Shown here piece after piece: positions 38,773 through 50,285 of a DNA stretch of 64,000 nt. The DNA comes from Pseudomonadota bacterium. Its GTDB lineage: Bacteria; Pseudomonadota; Gammaproteobacteria; Xanthomonadales; Rhodanobacteraceae. The stretch lies in NCBI GenBank assembly GCA_029561145.1, contig JAKQJM010000057.1, positions 155,707-219,706 on the forward strand. The letters run 5' to 3'. How positions within the stretch are numbered: position 1 is the stretch's first letter; each line of letters starts with the position of its first letter. The notes beneath the pieces were generated by a model. It made no database searches. It saw only the letters and a program-made list of their open reading frames with translations, and was not told the DNA's origin. The position numbers and the translations under genes are program-made.

Positions 38773-40380
38773 ATGCATTCCGCAATGACCTATGACCATG
38801 TGATTGTCGGTGCCGGTTCGGCCGGTTGCGTGCTGGCCGATCGGCTCAGTGCCAATCCGGCGACCCGCGTGCTCCTGCTTGAAGCCGGTGGGCGTGACTG
38901 GCACCCGTTCATCCACATGCCGGCCGGCATCGGCAAGCTCGCATCGAATCCGCGCCACAACTGGAATTACACGACCGAGCCGCAAGCCAACCTCGAAGGG
39001 CGTCGACTGTGGTGGCCGCGCGGCAAGGTGCTCGGTGGCTCCAGTTCGATCAATGCGATGTGCTACATCCGCGGAGTCAGGGGCGACTACGACGATTGGG
39101 CACGCCGGACCGGTGATCCACGCTGGGCCTGGGACAATGTGCTCGGCTACTTCCGGCGTTCCGAAGCCAATGCGCGCGGTGCCGATGCGCTGCACGGTGC
39201 CGACGGTCCGCTCAGCGTATCCGATCTGCGCCATCGCAATCCGCTGTCGCAGGTCTTCCTCGATGCGGCTTCGGCAGCAGGATTCCCGCGCAATCCCGAT
39301 TTCAACGGCGCCGCGCAAGAGGGTTTCGGCTTCTATCAGGTCACCCAGCGCAATGGCGCGCGCTGTTCGACGGCCGCGTCGTTCCTGCGCGAGGCGAGAG
39401 GCAGGCCAAACCTCACCGTGCGCACGCATGCCACGGTCCAGCAATTGCTGTTCTCCGGCGCGCGTGCGATCGGCGTCGACTATCGCCACCACGGCCGGCT
39501 CAAGCGCGCCGAGGCAGGCGAGGTGCTGCTCGCCGGTGGTGCGCTCAACTCGCCGCAGTTGCTGATGCTGTCGGGAATCGGCCCGGCCGATCATCTGCGC
39601 GAGCAGGGCATCGGCGTGCGCCACGCACTGGCCGGGGTCGGCAGCAACCTGCAGGATCATCTCGATATCTGCTCGCTGACCCATTGCAACGAGGCGATCA
39701 CCTACGACAAGGTCAATGACGTCGCGGTCGCACTCGAATTCCTGTTCAAGCGTTCGGGTATCGGCACCTCGAACATCGCCGAGTGCGGCGGCTTCCTGCG
39801 CTCGCGCCATGCCGAGGACGAGCGCTGCGACCTGCAGTTCCATTTTGTGCCGGCCATGCTCGATGATCATGGTCGCAACAAGCTCGAAGGCCATGGCTAC
39901 ACCCTGCATGCCTGCATGCTGCGGCCGAAATCACGAGGATCGCTGCGCCTCAAGTCGAACGATCCGCAACAGCCGATCGCGATCCACGCAAACTACCTGA
40001 GTGACGTTGACGGCTACGACCTGAAGATGCTGGTCGAAGCCACCCGCCTCTCGCATGCGATTTTTGCCCAGGCCCCATTCGACCGATACCGCGGTGCCAC
40101 GATTTTCCCGGACATCGATATCGCCGACGATCGCGCGGTCGAGGCCTTCATCCGGCACAAGGCGGAAACCGTCTACCACCCGGTCGGCACCTGCCGCATG
40201 GGAAACGACGACGGCGCGGTCGTCGACAGCGAACTGCGCGTGCACGGCATCACCGGCCTGCGTGTCGTCGATGCCTCGGTGATGCCCGATCTGCCGACCG
40301 GCAACACCAACGCACCGACGATCATGATCGCGGAGCGGGCTTCGGATCTCATCCTGGGCCGTAACCCACTTCAACGATAG
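38773..40380 (+). CDS. GMC-family FAD oxidoreductase (choline/alcohol dehydrogenase-like)
   Basis: [49 protein letters not shown]-terminal [11 protein letters not shown]...[28 protein letters not shown]. Confidence 0.95.
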   Translation: MHSAMTYDHVIVGAGSAGCVLADRLSANPATRVLLLEAGGRDWHPFIHMPAGIGKLASNPRHNWNYTTEPQANLEGRRLWWPRGKVLGGSSSINAMCYIRGVRGDYDDWARRTGDPRWAWDNVLGYFRRSEANARGADALHGADGPLSVSDLRHRNPLSQVFLDAASAAGFPRNPDFNGAAQEGFGFYQVTQRNGARCSTAASFLREARGRPNLTVRTHATVQQLLFSGARAIGVDYRHHGRLKRAEAGEVLLAGGALNSPQLLMLSGIGPADHLREQGIGVRHALAGVGSNLQDHLDICSLTHCNEAITYDKVNDVAVALEFLFKRSGIGTSNIAECGGFLRSRHAEDERCDLQFHFVPAMLDDHGRNKLEGHGYTLHACMLRPKSRGSLRLKSNDPQQPIAIHANYLSDVDGYDLKMLVEATRLSHAIFAQAPFDRYRGATIFPDIDIADDRAVEAFIRHKAETVYHPVGTCRMGNDDGAVVDSELRVHGITGLRVVDASVMPDLPTGNTNAPTIMIAERASDLILGRNPLQR

Positions 40381-40444
40381 AGCCTGCAGGCTTTCGGTAA
40401 TTTTATTCAAAGTTCCCGCAAGCCTTGCCCAGCCCCAAGACGCG

Positions 40445-40906
40445 TCAGACGTGTTGGCCTGACGCCTGCCCACTCAGATCGTCGAGGATCGGGCAGTCGG
40501 GCCGTGCATCCCCGTGGCAACGCCGCGCCAGGTCTTCAAGCGTGCGCTGCATCGCCTGCATTTCGGCAATGCGGAGGCCCAACCCGTCGGCGTGCTGCAT
40601 TGCCAATCGCTTGACCTCCGCGCTCGCACGCGAACGGTCGGACCAGAGCTGCAGGAGCATTTCGATCTGCTTCATCGAAAACCCCAGCGTCCGCGCACGC
40701 TTGATGAAGCGCAGGCGATGGACGTCGGCATCCCGGTAGAGCCGGTAGCCTGCCATCGTCCTTGCCGCCTCGGGGATGAGAGCGATGCTTTCGTAATGCC
40801 GGATCATTTTTGCCGAGACGCCGGACAGTCCGGCCGCCTCGCCGATGTTGTGCAGGCCTTGCTCACGGGCTTCGCCGAGCTCGGGGCGCTGGATCCTGAT
40901 GGGCAT
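40445..40906 (-). CDS. cueR: MerR-family Cu(I)-responsive regulator (CueR-like)
   Basis: [40 protein letters not shown] and C-terminal [15 protein letters not shown] metal loop; adjacent to copA. Confidence 0.88.
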   Translation of the reverse strand: MPIRIQRPELGEAREQGLHNIGEAAGLSGVSAKMIRHYESIALIPEAARTMAGYRLYRDADVHRLRFIKRARTLGFSMKQIEMLLQLWSDRSRASAEVKRLAMQHADGLGLRIAEMQAMQRTLEDLARRCHGDARPDCPILDDLSGQASGQHV

Positions 40907-43343
40907 GGTTCACCTCCTGACTGGTTTTCCGAATCGCCGGGCGCCATCGCTTCAGCAGCAGGGTATTGCCTAGAACGCTCAGTGACGAGAGCGCCATCGC
41001 GGCACCGGCGAACACGGGATTGAGGAAGCCGAAGGCTGCCAGTGGAATGCCGACGACGTTGTAGCCGAATGCCCAGAACAGGTTTTGCCGGATCGTGCGT
41101 GTGGTACGCCGGGAGATCTCGATGGCGTCGGCAACGAGCTCGATATCCGGGCGCATGAGCGTGATGGCCGCCGCGTGCATCGCCACGTCGGTGCCCGAGC
41201 CCATGGCAATGCCGACGTCACTTGCGGCAAGCGCCGGCGCATCGTTGATGCCATCGCCAACCATGGCGACAACGCCATCGCGCTTGAGGTCACGGATGGC
41301 ATCGAGCTTCAGCGCGGGGCGCACATTGGCATGCACTTCGTCGATGCCCAGGCGGCTCGCAATGCTGCGCGCGGCGCCTTCGTTGTCGCCGGAAATCATC
41401 ACGGTCCGCATGCCAAGACGGTGCAGGCGCTCCACCGCGCCGCGGGCGCCAGCGCGGGGCTCGTCCCGAAAGGCAAGCAGTCCCCGCAACAAGAGCCCTT
41501 GCTGCTCGCGCGTGGCCAGCCAGGACAGCGTGTGACCCTGTCCGCTCAAGTCGAGCGCAACCGATTCAAGTGCGGCGGTGTCGGCACCGATCTCCTGCAT
41601 CAGGGCCTGGTTGCCCAGCCACGCTTCGCGCCCGCCGATGGTGCCCAGCACGCCACGCCCCGGCAGCGCGCGGATTTCGGTAGCCGCGGTCGTGGACGTC
41701 ACTTCGCGCAGGACGGCGCGCGCCAACGGATGCTCGCTGCTCGCTTGCAGGGCCGCTGCCAGCGCAATCAACCCGGCACGATCGCCATCGGTGGCAAGCG
41801 CCTCGACCAGGCGCGGCTCGCCCGCGGTAAGCGTTCCGGTCTTGTCGAATGCAACGATCCGCACCTTGTGCGCAAGCTCGAGGGCTTCTGCATCCTTGAT
41901 GAGGATGCCGGCGCGAGCGGCCACACCCGTTCCGGCCATGATCGCCGTCGGTGTTGCGAGTCCAAGCGCGCACGGGCATGCGATCACGAGCACCGCCACC
42001 GCATTGAGTATCGCGGTGTTCCAGTCGCCGGTCGCAAGAGTCCAGCCCACCAGGGCGAGCAGGGCGAGCGCGATGACGACCGGCACGAAAACCGCGCTGA
42101 TCCGGTCGACCGTCTTCTGGATCGGGGCCTTCTTGGCCTGCGCGTCCTCGACCAGACGGATGATCCGGGCGAGCGCCGTCTCGCTGCCGATTGCCTGCGT
42201 CTCGACGACGACGGCACCTTCGCCATTCACGGCACCGCCGGTGACGCGGTCACCGGTCTCCTTGGAGACAGGGATCGACTCGCCCGTTATCAGCGACTCA
42301 TCCGCGTGGGTCCTGCCTTCGCGTACCGTGCCGTCGACCGGGAAACGCTCGCCGGGACGAACAACGACGAAGTCACCAACACGGACCTGCTCGACGGGCA
42401 CGTCGACATCGGCATCGTTTCGGCGCACGCGGGCTGTCGACGGCTTGAGGGCCTGCAGTGCCCGGATCGCTTCGGTGGTCTGGCGCTTGGCGCGCGCCTC
42501 AAGCAACTTGCCGAGCAGGATCAGCGTGATGATCGCCGCGGAGGCCTCGAAATAGAGATGGGCCGGAGCGTGATGGGTCGGACCCTGGAACAGGTGATAG
42601 AGGCTCAGCCCATATCCGGCCGAAGTGCCCAATGCCACCAGCAGATCCATGTTGCCGGTTCGCGCACGCAACGCATGCCACGCAGCGCGATAGAAGCGCG
42701 CACCCAGCCAGAACTGGACCGGTGTTGCCAGCAGCAACTGCATCCAGCCCGGCAGCATCCAGTGCTGACCGAAGAGCATGCCTGCCATCGGCAGAACCAG
42801 CGGTGCGGTGAGCAGTGCCGCGATCAACAGGTGCCGGGCTTCCCGGGAGGTGCTGGACCTGCTGGCTGCGGGCGTCCGGGTGTCTCCATCAACGGGTACG
42901 GACTGCGGCCTCCGGGCCCGGTAGCCGGCACTTTCAACAGCAGCGATGAGCGTATCGAGCGCTGCAGTCCCGGCCGTTCTGAGCCGCGCGCGCTCGGTCG
43001 CCAGGTTGACGCTTGCCTCGATCACGCCAGGTACGCGCATGAGGGCACGTTCGACACGCCCGACGCAGGACGCGCAGGTCATGCCCTCGATCGAGAGCTC
43101 GACCTCATCCGTGGTCAGGTGATAGCCCGCCGCCTCGATCGCCTGCGCAATCCCGGCGATCGGAGGGAGAGCAGCGCCCTGGATCTCGGCGGTCCCGGTC
43201 GCCACGTTCACGGTAGCGTCGTCAATGCCGGGGAGCTTCTTCAAGGCGCGTTCGATCCGGCCCGCACACGAAGCGCAGGTCATGCCTTCGACCGGGAAGC
43301 GAAGGGTGGAAGAGTTAGCCGGGGCTGTGCTTTGTCTGTTCAT
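40863..43343 (-). CDS. copA: Copper-translocating P-type ATPase with two HMA domains
   Basis: Two GMTCASC motifs, CPC ([13 protein letters not shown]), [18 protein letters not shown]. Confidence 0.96.
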   Translation of the reverse strand: MNRQSTAPANSSTLRFPVEGMTCASCAGRIERALKKLPGIDDATVNVATGTAEIQGAALPPIAGIAQAIEAAGYHLTTDEVELSIEGMTCASCVGRVERALMRVPGVIEASVNLATERARLRTAGTAALDTLIAAVESAGYRARRPQSVPVDGDTRTPAASRSSTSREARHLLIAALLTAPLVLPMAGMLFGQHWMLPGWMQLLLATPVQFWLGARFYRAAWHALRARTGNMDLLVALGTSAGYGLSLYHLFQGPTHHAPAHLYFEASAAIITLILLGKLLEARAKRQTTEAIRALQALKPSTARVRRNDADVDVPVEQVRVGDFVVVRPGERFPVDGTVREGRTHADESLITGESIPVSKETGDRVTGGAVNGEGAVVVETQAIGSETALARIIRLVEDAQAKKAPIQKTVDRISAVFVPVVIALALLALVGWTLATGDWNTAILNAVAVLVIACPCALGLATPTAIMAGTGVAARAGILIKDAEALELAHKVRIVAFDKTGTLTAGEPRLVEALATDGDRAGLIALAAALQASSEHPLARAVLREVTSTTAATEIRALPGRGVLGTIGGREAWLGNQALMQEIGADTAALESVALDLSGQGHTLSWLATREQQGLLLRGLLAFRDEPRAGARGAVERLHRLGMRTVMISGDNEGAARSIASRLGIDEVHANVRPALKLDAIRDLKRDGVVAMVGDGINDAPALAASDVGIAMGSGTDVAMHAAAITLMRPDIELVADAIEISRRTTRTIRQNLFWAFGYNVVGIPLAAFGFLNPVFAGAAMALSSLSVLGNTLLLKRWRPAIRKTSQEVNHAHQDPAPRARRSP

Positions 43344-43350
43344 GGGATGC

Positions 43351-43381
43351 AGCATGGGCCTTCCCATTGTAGGAAGGTCAA
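43351..43381 (-). promoter_or_regulatory. CueR-type promoter/operator for copA
   Basis: On minus strand TTGACC, 19-nt spacer, CATGCT; palindrome CCTTCC-N7-GGAAGG (43359-43377) resembles the E. coli copA promoter. Confidence 0.78.
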
Positions 43382-43419
43382 GCGATGAAACGATCATGAG
43401 CCGATTCCTGCCGGTAGAG

Positions 43420-43450
43420 TTGACCTTCCCACAGGGGTAAGCCCGATGCT
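43420..43450 (+). promoter_or_regulatory. Second CueR-like promoter, for the HMA-protein gene
   Basis: TTGACC (43420-43425), 19-nt spacer, GATGCT (43445-43450); right half-site GTAAGC matches 4/6 of GGAAGG. Confidence 0.55.
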
Positions 43451-43488
43451 GCCAGCAAACCGGGATAGGCCCGGTGCGGAGATCAACA

Positions 43489-43719
43489 ATGCGACTTGAT
43501 GTTCAAGGCATGACCTGTGCGCACTGCGCGCGCGCGATCCAGCAGGCACTGGCAGCCCTCGGTGGCACGGCCGAAGTGGATGTGGCTGGCGGCACGGTCG
43601 AGGTGACCGGCATCGACGATGCAGCGACCGTGCGGCAAGCCATCGAGGCCGAGGGCTACACCGTGGTCTCGAACCCCGTCGCGACCACCCCTTCGGGTTG
43701 CTGCGGCGCCAGGCGCTGA
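43489..43719 (+). CDS. Heavy-metal-associated (CopZ-like) protein
   Basis: [24 protein letters not shown] motif; C-terminal GCCGARR. Confidence 0.88.
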   Translation: MRLDVQGMTCAHCARAIQQALAALGGTAEVDVAGGTVEVTGIDDAATVRQAIEAEGYTVVSNPVATTPSGCCGARR

Positions 43720-43911
43720 CCGGAATGCCCGCCATGCAGCGATTCATCGCGGCGACGGAGCAGCAGATCGCGCTGATGCAGCGATGGCTCGCGCTCAGCG
43801 AAATCTGCCTTTGTGAAAACAGGTTCCACCAGCGCCTGATGGCGGAGCGCAAGCGGGCGGCTTCGACTACACTTTGCTGTGCGCTGGCGTTGCGGCCGGC
43901 AGGGGAAAACC

Positions 43912-45036
43912 ATGCACGACGAGGATGTCATCGAGGCGCTGCCTCCGCTGCCGGCGCCGCCTGCGCTTGATCTGCCAGCCTGGCCGGCACGCCAGTTGCG
44001 ACCACCGCCGATCGAACATCGATTCGTGTTCGATGGTCGTGCCGGCGAGTATTTCCGCATCTGGATCGTCAACCTGGCGCTGAGCATCCTTAGCCTCGGC
44101 ATCTTCTCGGCCTGGGCCAAGGTGCGCACGCAGCGTTACTTCTACGGCAACACGCGCCTGGCAGGCGTGCCGTTCGAATATCTGGCCAAGCCCTTGCCGA
44201 TCCTCAAGGGACGCATCATCGCGGTGCTGCTGTTTTCGGGTTACGTGCTGGCCGGCCAGGTCAGCATCGGCCTGCAGCTTGGCCTTGCCCTGCTGATCGC
44301 CGTGCTGACGCCCTGGCTGGTCGTGCGCGGTGCCGCATTCCGGGCGCGCTACTCGGCCTGGCGCGGGCTCACCTTCCGCTTCGTGCCCGACTATGGCGAG
44401 GCCTACATCCGCTTTCTCGTGCTCGGCATTCCGCTGATTCTCACCCTCGGCCTGTTGTATCCGTGGATCAAGGGCAAGCAGAAGGAATTCATCGTCGAGC
44501 ATCATCGCTACGGTGGCGACTGGTTTCGTTTCCTGATCACGCCTGGGCAGTTCTATCCGCCTTACCTGATCGCCTGGGGAGTGATCATGGCCTGGATGTT
44601 CGTGGCCAGCTTTCTCATGGTCGGGATCGTGTTCGCCGGCATCGCCGCGGGCGGTGGCGGCAGCGGTCCGCCGCCGTGGATGGTGATCGCCATCATGGTC
44701 GTGATGTATTCGGGATACTTCGTCGTGCTTGCCTTCCTCGCTGCCGCGATCGCCAATCTGATCTTCAACAACATCGACATCGGCGGGCGGCGTTTCCGCT
44801 CGACGCTCAAGGGGCAGCACCTGTTGTGGATCTATTTCAGCAACACGATCGCGGTGCTGGCCAGCGTCGGCCTGCTGATTCCATGGGCGATGGTTCGTCT
44901 CGCCCGCTATCGCGCCGAGCGCCTGAGCCTGCTCGCCAGCGATGACTTCAATGGCATGCGCGCCGAAAGCGCCGCCAGCATTGATGCCATAGCCGCGGAG
45001 GTGGATGGTCTGTTCGACATCGACATCGGCCTGTGA
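43912..45036 (+). CDS. DUF898 (YjgN-like) membrane protein
   Basis: HRFVFDGRAGEYFRIWIVNLALSILSLGIFSAWAKVRTQRYFYGNTRLAG; multiple TMs. Confidence 0.9.
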   Translation: MHDEDVIEALPPLPAPPALDLPAWPARQLRPPPIEHRFVFDGRAGEYFRIWIVNLALSILSLGIFSAWAKVRTQRYFYGNTRLAGVPFEYLAKPLPILKGRIIAVLLFSGYVLAGQVSIGLQLGLALLIAVLTPWLVVRGAAFRARYSAWRGLTFRFVPDYGEAYIRFLVLGIPLILTLGLLYPWIKGKQKEFIVEHHRYGGDWFRFLITPGQFYPPYLIAWGVIMAWMFVASFLMVGIVFAGIAAGGGGSGPPPWMVIAIMVVMYSGYFVVLAFLAAAIANLIFNNIDIGGRRFRSTLKGQHLLWIYFSNTIAVLASVGLLIPWAMVRLARYRAERLSLLASDDFNGMRAESAASIDAIAAEVDGLFDIDIGL

Positions 45037-46268
45037 ACGCATTCAAGGCCCACTATTTCGATGGCCAGACCAGTCGTGCGCACGAGGTCGAGGTGCAGCG
45101 CGGCGATGCGACGAATGTGCGCGTGAGCGGCGATGGCATCGATCGTTTCGCGGAACTCGCGTCGCTGCGCATCTCGCCACGGCTCGCGCGCACCGCACGC
45201 ACGATCGAATTCGCCGATGGCGCACGCCTGCTTGTCGACGATCATGTCCTGCTCGATCAATGGTTCCCGAACGAGGATCGCCTGCAGCGCTGGGTCGACC
45301 GCATGGAGCGGCATGCCTATGCGATCGCCTCTTCGGTGCTGATCTGCCTGGCCATGGGCGTGGTCACTTTCGTCTGGGGCGTGCCGTGGTTGTCCGACCG
45401 CATTGCCGACCAGGTGCCGGCGGGCGTCGAAGCCACGCTTGGCGACGAAGTGCTCGACCAGCTTGATCGCTATCTAGGGTTCGCTGCGAGCACGCTCGAG
45501 AGTTCGCGCCAGGCCGAGCTCTCGGCGCGCTTTGCGGCCTTGACGTCGGATCTGCCGGGCAGCGAACGCTACCGCTTGGTCTTTCGCGACGCGCCCGGTG
45601 TCGGCGCGAATGCGCTGGCCGTGCCGGGTGGCAGCATTGTCGTCACCGATCAACTGGTTGCGCTGCTCGAAGACGACCGCGAGTTCGATGCCGTCGTTGC
45701 GCATGAACTGGGTCATCAGCAACACCGCCATGCGTTGCGCCAGACCCTGCGCAGTTCCTTCGTGCTGGTGATTGCCGCGCTGTTCACCGGCGATGTCAGT
45801 TCCGCCAGCACGGTCGTGGTCGCGGTCCCGGCGTTCCTGTTGCAGAGCCACTACTCACGCGGCTTCGAGGAGGAAGCCGACGGTTTTGCGTTCACCACGC
45901 TCGCTGCGCACCGGATCTCGCCGGCCTGGTTTGCATCGGCCATGCGCAAGCTCGACGCCGACCACGATCCGGACCAGGACGGCACTGGCGGCGTCGCGTA
46001 TCTGTCCAGTCATCCGAGCAGTTCCGCGCGCATTGCCGCCGCGGAAATCTCGGGAGCGGAATTCACCGCCGCCCACCCCGAACTGGCGCGCGAGAACCCC
46101 GGCTACGATGCCTGCCTCGAAGAAGGAATCTGTGCGGACGATGAGGAAACCGACGACGGCGGGGAATGCCTCGATCCCGACGAAGTGGAAGCAATCGGCG
46201 AACCCGACATGCTGCCCGATGTCGACTGGTGCGACGATCCGGAAACCGAGGACGGTCCGGATTCCTGA
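45033..46268 (+). CDS. M48-family metallopeptidase
   Basis: VVAHELGHQQHRHALRQ zinc motif; GTG start overlapping the DUF898 stop (GTGA). Confidence 0.9.
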   Translation: MNAFKAHYFDGQTSRAHEVEVQRGDATNVRVSGDGIDRFAELASLRISPRLARTARTIEFADGARLLVDDHVLLDQWFPNEDRLQRWVDRMERHAYAIASSVLICLAMGVVTFVWGVPWLSDRIADQVPAGVEATLGDEVLDQLDRYLGFAASTLESSRQAELSARFAALTSDLPGSERYRLVFRDAPGVGANALAVPGGSIVVTDQLVALLEDDREFDAVVAHELGHQQHRHALRQTLRSSFVLVIAALFTGDVSSASTVVVAVPAFLLQSHYSRGFEEEADGFAFTTLAAHRISPAWFASAMRKLDADHDPDQDGTGGVAYLSSHPSSSARIAAAEISGAEFTAAHPELARENPGYDACLEEGICADDEETDDGGECLDPDEVEAIGEPDMLPDVDWCDDPETEDGPDS

Positions 46269-46316
46269 CTCGGGCAATACGATACGGGTGACGAGGCCTG
46301 TGGTGCCTACCTGCGA

Positions 46317-47267
46317 CTATGTTGCAAGCGCGGCTTCGAGCTCCGGAACGATCTTGAAAAGGTCACCGACCAGGCCGTAGTCGGCGATCTCGAAAATCGG
46401 CGCTTCGGCATCCTTGTTGATCGCGACGATCGTGCCGGCATCCTTGATGCCGGTGAGATGCTGGATCGCACCGGAAATACCGATCGCCACATACAGCTCG
46501 GGGGCGATGATCTTGCCGGTCTGGCCGACCTGCAGGTCGCTCGGTACGTAACCTGCGTCGACCGCGGCGCGCGAGGCACCGACGGCGGCGCCGATCCGGT
46601 CGGCGAGCTTGTAGATGATCTCGAAGCTCTCCGCCGAGCCAAGCGCCCGTCCGCCCGAGATGACCTTGCTCGCACCCTGCAGATCGGGACGGTCGCTCTT
46701 GCCCTGGCTGAGTTCGACGAAACGCGTGTGCGTCGGCAGGCTGACATCGGCGTTCGCGGCTTCGATCGGTGCGCTCGCCGCGCCGTTCGCGGCCGCAGGC
46801 CAGGAGGCCGTGCGGATCGTCGCGACGACGATGCCCGACGCGGGTGCTTCGACCGTGATGATCGCGTTGCCTGCATAGATCGGCCGCTGGAACGTGCGTG
46901 CCGCTTGCACGGTCATGATGTCGGAGACCTGGGCCACGCCGAGCAGGGCGGCGACGCGCGGTGCCAGGTCCTTGCCAAAGGTCGTCGACGGTGCGAATAC
47001 GTGGCTGTAGCCGTTGCCGGCGATGGCGGCAATCTGTGGCGCGAGGATCGCGGCGAGTGCGTGAGCGTTCTCGGTGCGGCTCAGGGTCAGCACCTTGCTG
47101 ACACCTTCGATACGCGCCGCGTCGCTGGCGATCGATGCGGCATCGGCAGCGAGCACGAGCACGTCGATCGAATCGGGCTTTGCGGCGATCGCCGCGCTGA
47201 CGCAGCGCGCGGTGCTGGAGTTCAGCTTGCCGTCCAGATGTTCGGCGATGATGAGGATCTTCGACAT
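46317..47267 (-). CDS. etfA: Electron transfer flavoprotein subunit alpha
   Basis: [85 protein letters not shown]. Confidence 0.97.
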   Translation of the reverse strand: MSKILIIAEHLDGKLNSSTARCVSAAIAAKPDSIDVLVLAADAASIASDAARIEGVSKVLTLSRTENAHALAAILAPQIAAIAGNGYSHVFAPSTTFGKDLAPRVAALLGVAQVSDIMTVQAARTFQRPIYAGNAIITVEAPASGIVVATIRTASWPAAANGAASAPIEAANADVSLPTHTRFVELSQGKSDRPDLQGASKVISGGRALGSAESFEIIYKLADRIGAAVGASRAAVDAGYVPSDLQVGQTGKIIAPELYVAIGISGAIQHLTGIKDAGTIVAINKDAEAPIFEIADYGLVGDLFKIVPELEAALAT

Positions 47268-47324
47268 CGGTGTTCCTTGATGAATGCGGGGGTGTGCGCG
47301 CTGCGCCGGATCGCTCAGGATCGC

Positions 47325-48071
47325 TCAGACCAGGCCCTTGGCGCGCAGCGCGGCGACGAGTTCGCCGACGTCCTTGACCATCACGCCCTTGCTGCGCTTG
47401 GCGGGTGCCTCGTGCCGGGTGGTTTTCAGATGGTCGCCCGATTCGACGCCAAGATCGGCGAATGCGATCGTCTCGAGCGGCTTGGATTTGGCTTTCATGA
47501 TGTCGGGCAACTTGATGAAGCGCGGCTCGTTGAGGCGCAGGTCCGTCGTGATCACGGCCGGAAGATCGACCTCGATCGTCTCGAGACCCGCATCGACCTC
47601 GCGCGTGACCCTTGCGACGTTGGCGCTGATCTCGATTTTCGAGGCAAAGGTCGCCTGCGGTCGATCCCACAACGCTGCCAGCATCTGGCCGGTCTGGTTG
47701 CAGTCATCGTCGATGGCCTGCTTGCCGAGGATGACGATGCCGGGTTGTTCCTTGTCGACCAGCTTGAGCATCGCGCGTGCCGCCGTCAGTGGCTGGATCG
47801 CGTCCTCGGTGACGACGTGGATCGCGCGGTTGGCACCCATCGCGAGGCCATTGCGGATATGCGCCTGTGCATTGGCCGGTCCGATCGTGACGACGACGAC
47901 TTCACTGGCGATGCCCTTCTCGCGCAAGCGCAGCGCTTCTTCGAGCGCAATGTCGTCGAACGGGTTCGCCGACAGCTTGACACCATCGGTGACCACGCCG
48001 GAGCCGTCAGGCTTGACCTGGATGCGCACGTTGTAGTCGACGACGCGCTTGTAACCGACCAGGATCTTCAT
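47325..48071 (-). CDS. etfB: Electron transfer flavoprotein subunit beta
   Basis: MKILVGYKRVVDYNVRIQVKPDG; NPFDDIALEEALRLREKG; directly upstream of etfA. Confidence 0.97.
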   Translation of the reverse strand: MKILVGYKRVVDYNVRIQVKPDGSGVVTDGVKLSANPFDDIALEEALRLREKGIASEVVVVTIGPANAQAHIRNGLAMGANRAIHVVTEDAIQPLTAARAMLKLVDKEQPGIVILGKQAIDDDCNQTGQMLAALWDRPQATFASKIEISANVARVTREVDAGLETIEVDLPAVITTDLRLNEPRFIKLPDIMKAKSKPLETIAFADLGVESGDHLKTTRHEAPAKRSKGVMVKDVGELVAALRAKGLV

Positions 48072-48312
48072 CGTTGCGGGATTCCTTTGCAGGGAAGCAG
48101 AACGGCGCGATTGTAACGTAGCAACGAAAAGCTGCGGCGATCCGCCCGCCCGGGCGCGGGCGAAAGCGGACACGGTCCGACGCGGTTTATCCACAGTCGG
48201 CGTGGACAGGCCTGTGGACAAGATCTGTATGAAGGCGCGCAGGCCCGCATGGCGACTGGCGCCCGGGTCGGTTTGGGCAATCCGTGAGCAGGTTCCGCGG
48301 CGTCGGCCCCGG

Positions 48313-49218
48313 TCAGGCTTTCGCGTTCTCGCCGCAGCGCGCAAGCAGGCATGCGGCGAATCGCTGCGCCGAGCCGGCGCCATGCAGGAAAAACAGCGAC
48401 GGTTCGGTCAGCTCGAGTTCGAGCAGGACCGGCGTGCCATCGGCGGCGCGGATCAGGTCGACGCGCGCATAGGCGACGCTGTCGGCAAACGGAAGGGCGG
48501 CGAGTACCGCGCCCGCCAACGCATGCTCGTCTGCGCCAGGCGTGCGCGCGACGATTGTTTCTGGCGCATAGAGTGCGTCGGTAGGACCTTCGCCCGGCAG
48601 CAGCAGCGCGCCCTTGCGGATGGCATGACTGTAGCGGCCGTCGAAATGGATCAAGGCGGTCTCGCCGGCTTGATCGACGCGGTCGAGGTAGGGCTGCAGC
48701 AGCACGCTGCGCCCGGCGCCAAGCAGGCGCCCGACATGTGCGGTGATTGCGCCGAGGTTGTCGCGCGCGTGCCGCTGGGTATCGCGTGAACCGGCGCCGA
48801 TTGCCGGCTTGACGACAAGCTCGGCGCATTCGCGATGATCCTCGAAGAAAGCGTCCAGTGCTGCAACGGCATCGGATTCCGGTTCGATGAACCGGCTCGG
48901 CACGATCGCGATGCCCTTGCGTTCGAGTTCGGCAAGGTAGTGCTTGTCGGTGTTCCAGCGGACGATGTCGAACGGATTGACCAGGCGGGTCTGCCGGCTG
49001 ATGCGCTCGGCCCAGATCAGGAATTCCACATGCCGCTCGGTATAGTCCCAGCACGACCTCAGCACGGTCAGGTCGAACTGCGACCAGTCGAGCGAGGCTG
49101 CATCCCAGTCGACGATCGAAACCTGCGCGCCTGCATTGCGCAGTGCCGACTCGAGCGGCGCCAGGTCCTCATCGGTGGCGCGGGCAGCCTGGGCGGTGAC
49201 GAGGGCGATGTGTGGCAT
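48313..49218 (-). CDS. ATP-grasp-type protein (RimK/glutathione synthetase-like)
   Basis: NPFDIVRWNTDKHYLAELERKGIAIVPS, LVVKPAIGAGSRDTQRH, LLQPYLDRVDQAGETALIHFDGRYSHAIRK. Confidence 0.78.
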   Translation of the reverse strand: MPHIALVTAQAARATDEDLAPLESALRNAGAQVSIVDWDAASLDWSQFDLTVLRSCWDYTERHVEFLIWAERISRQTRLVNPFDIVRWNTDKHYLAELERKGIAIVPSRFIEPESDAVAALDAFFEDHRECAELVVKPAIGAGSRDTQRHARDNLGAITAHVGRLLGAGRSVLLQPYLDRVDQAGETALIHFDGRYSHAIRKGALLLPGEGPTDALYAPETIVARTPGADEHALAGAVLAALPFADSVAYARVDLIRAADGTPVLLELELTEPSLFFLHGAGSAQRFAACLLARCGENAKA

Positions 49219-49346
49219 GCGGGCGGCTCCGAATCCTGGCGATCATCCTGCCCGCGCTGCCGGGTTTGCTCAAGCCCCGCCCGCGATGCGCCCGACGATG
49301 AAATCTTGCGTATGCTCGCGTGGGTCGGTGCAGAGGACGATCACGC

Positions 49347-50285
49347 ATGAACCACGGCAGCCACGACTACGTCGATGATCCGCGCAATCGCGACATCCTG
49401 ATCTACGTCAACGGGACCCTGAAACGGCGCGAGGAAGCGACCGTATCGGTGTTCGACTCCGGCTTCATCCTTGGTGATGGGGTATGGGAAGGGCTGCGCA
49501 TCGTCGATGGCCAGCCCGCGTTCCTCGACGCGCATCTGGATCGCCTCTACGAAGGCGCGAAGGCGATCGCGATGGACATCGGCCTCGGTCGCGATGCACT
49601 CGCTGCGGCGATCGAGGCGACACTCGCGGCCAATGGCATGCGCGACGGCGTGCATGTGCGGCTCATGGTCACGCGCGGGCTCAAGCGCACGCCGTACCAG
49701 GATCCGCGCGTCGTCATCGGGCCGGCGACCATCGTCATCATTCCCGAGTACAAGAATCCGCTGCCCGAAACACTGATCCGCGGGCTCAAGCTGTTCACCG
49801 TGCACGTGCGCCGTGGCTATCCCGACGTGCAGGACCAGAAGCTCAACAGCCACAGCAAGCTCAATTGCGTGACCGCCTGCATCCAGGCCTACACGGCCGG
49901 CGCGGACGAAGGCCTGATGCTCGATCCACACGGTTTCGTCGCGACCTGCAATTCCACGCATTTCTTCATCGTGCGCAAGGGTGAAGTCTGGACCTCGACC
50001 GGACAGTACTGTCTCGGCGGCATCACGCGCGCGAACGTGCTCACGGTCTGCCGTGAAGCGGGCATTCCCGCGATCGAGAAATCCTTCAGCCTGACCGATG
50101 TCTACGGTGCCGATGAAGCCTTCGTCACCGGAACCTTCGCCGGGGTCGTCCCGGTGCGCGAGATCGACGGGCGTGTCCTCAACGAGGGAACACGCGGACC
50201 GATGGTCGAGCGCATCCAGTCGCTGTACAAGGCGCATGTGGCGCGCGATATCGCGGCGCGCAAGACACGGGTGGCCACGACGTGA
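49347..50285 (+). CDS. Class IV PLP aminotransferase (branched-chain/D-amino acid type)
   Basis: ILIYVNGTLKRREEATVSVFDSGFILGDGVWEGLRIVDGQPAFLDAHLDRL; KLNSHSKLNCVTACI; LMLDPHGFVATCNSTHFFI. Confidence 0.93.
   Translation: MNHGSHDYVDDPRNRDILIYVNGTLKRREEATVSVFDSGFILGDGVWEGLRIVDGQPAFLDAHLDRLYEGAKAIAMDIGLGRDALAAAIEATLAANGMRDGVHVRLMVTRGLKRTPYQDPRVVIGPATIVIIPEYKNPLPETLIRGLKLFTVHVRRGYPDVQDQKLNSHSKLNCVTACIQAYTAGADEGLMLDPHGFVATCNSTHFFIVRKGEVWTSTGQYCLGGITRANVLTVCREAGIPAIEKSFSLTDVYGADEAFVTGTFAGVVPVREIDGRVLNEGTRGPMVERIQSLYKAHVARDIAARKTRVATT

Noticed and set aside
40381-40392. 12-bp palindrome AGCCTGCAGGCT after the GMC oxidoreductase
   Set aside because: Immediately follows the stop codon, but no T-tract or partner repeat; could be chance in GC-rich sequence.
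40442-40465. GCGTCAG/CTGACGC inverted repeat at the cueR 3' end
   Set aside because: Overlaps coding sequence and lacks a T-tract on either strand; not called as a terminator.
41085-43388. 767-aa plus-strand ORF opposite copA
   Set aside because: Antisense artefact of GC-rich coding; copA is unambiguous.
46458-48116. 552-aa plus-strand ORF opposite etfAB
   Set aside because: Antisense artefact; etfA and etfB are well supported.
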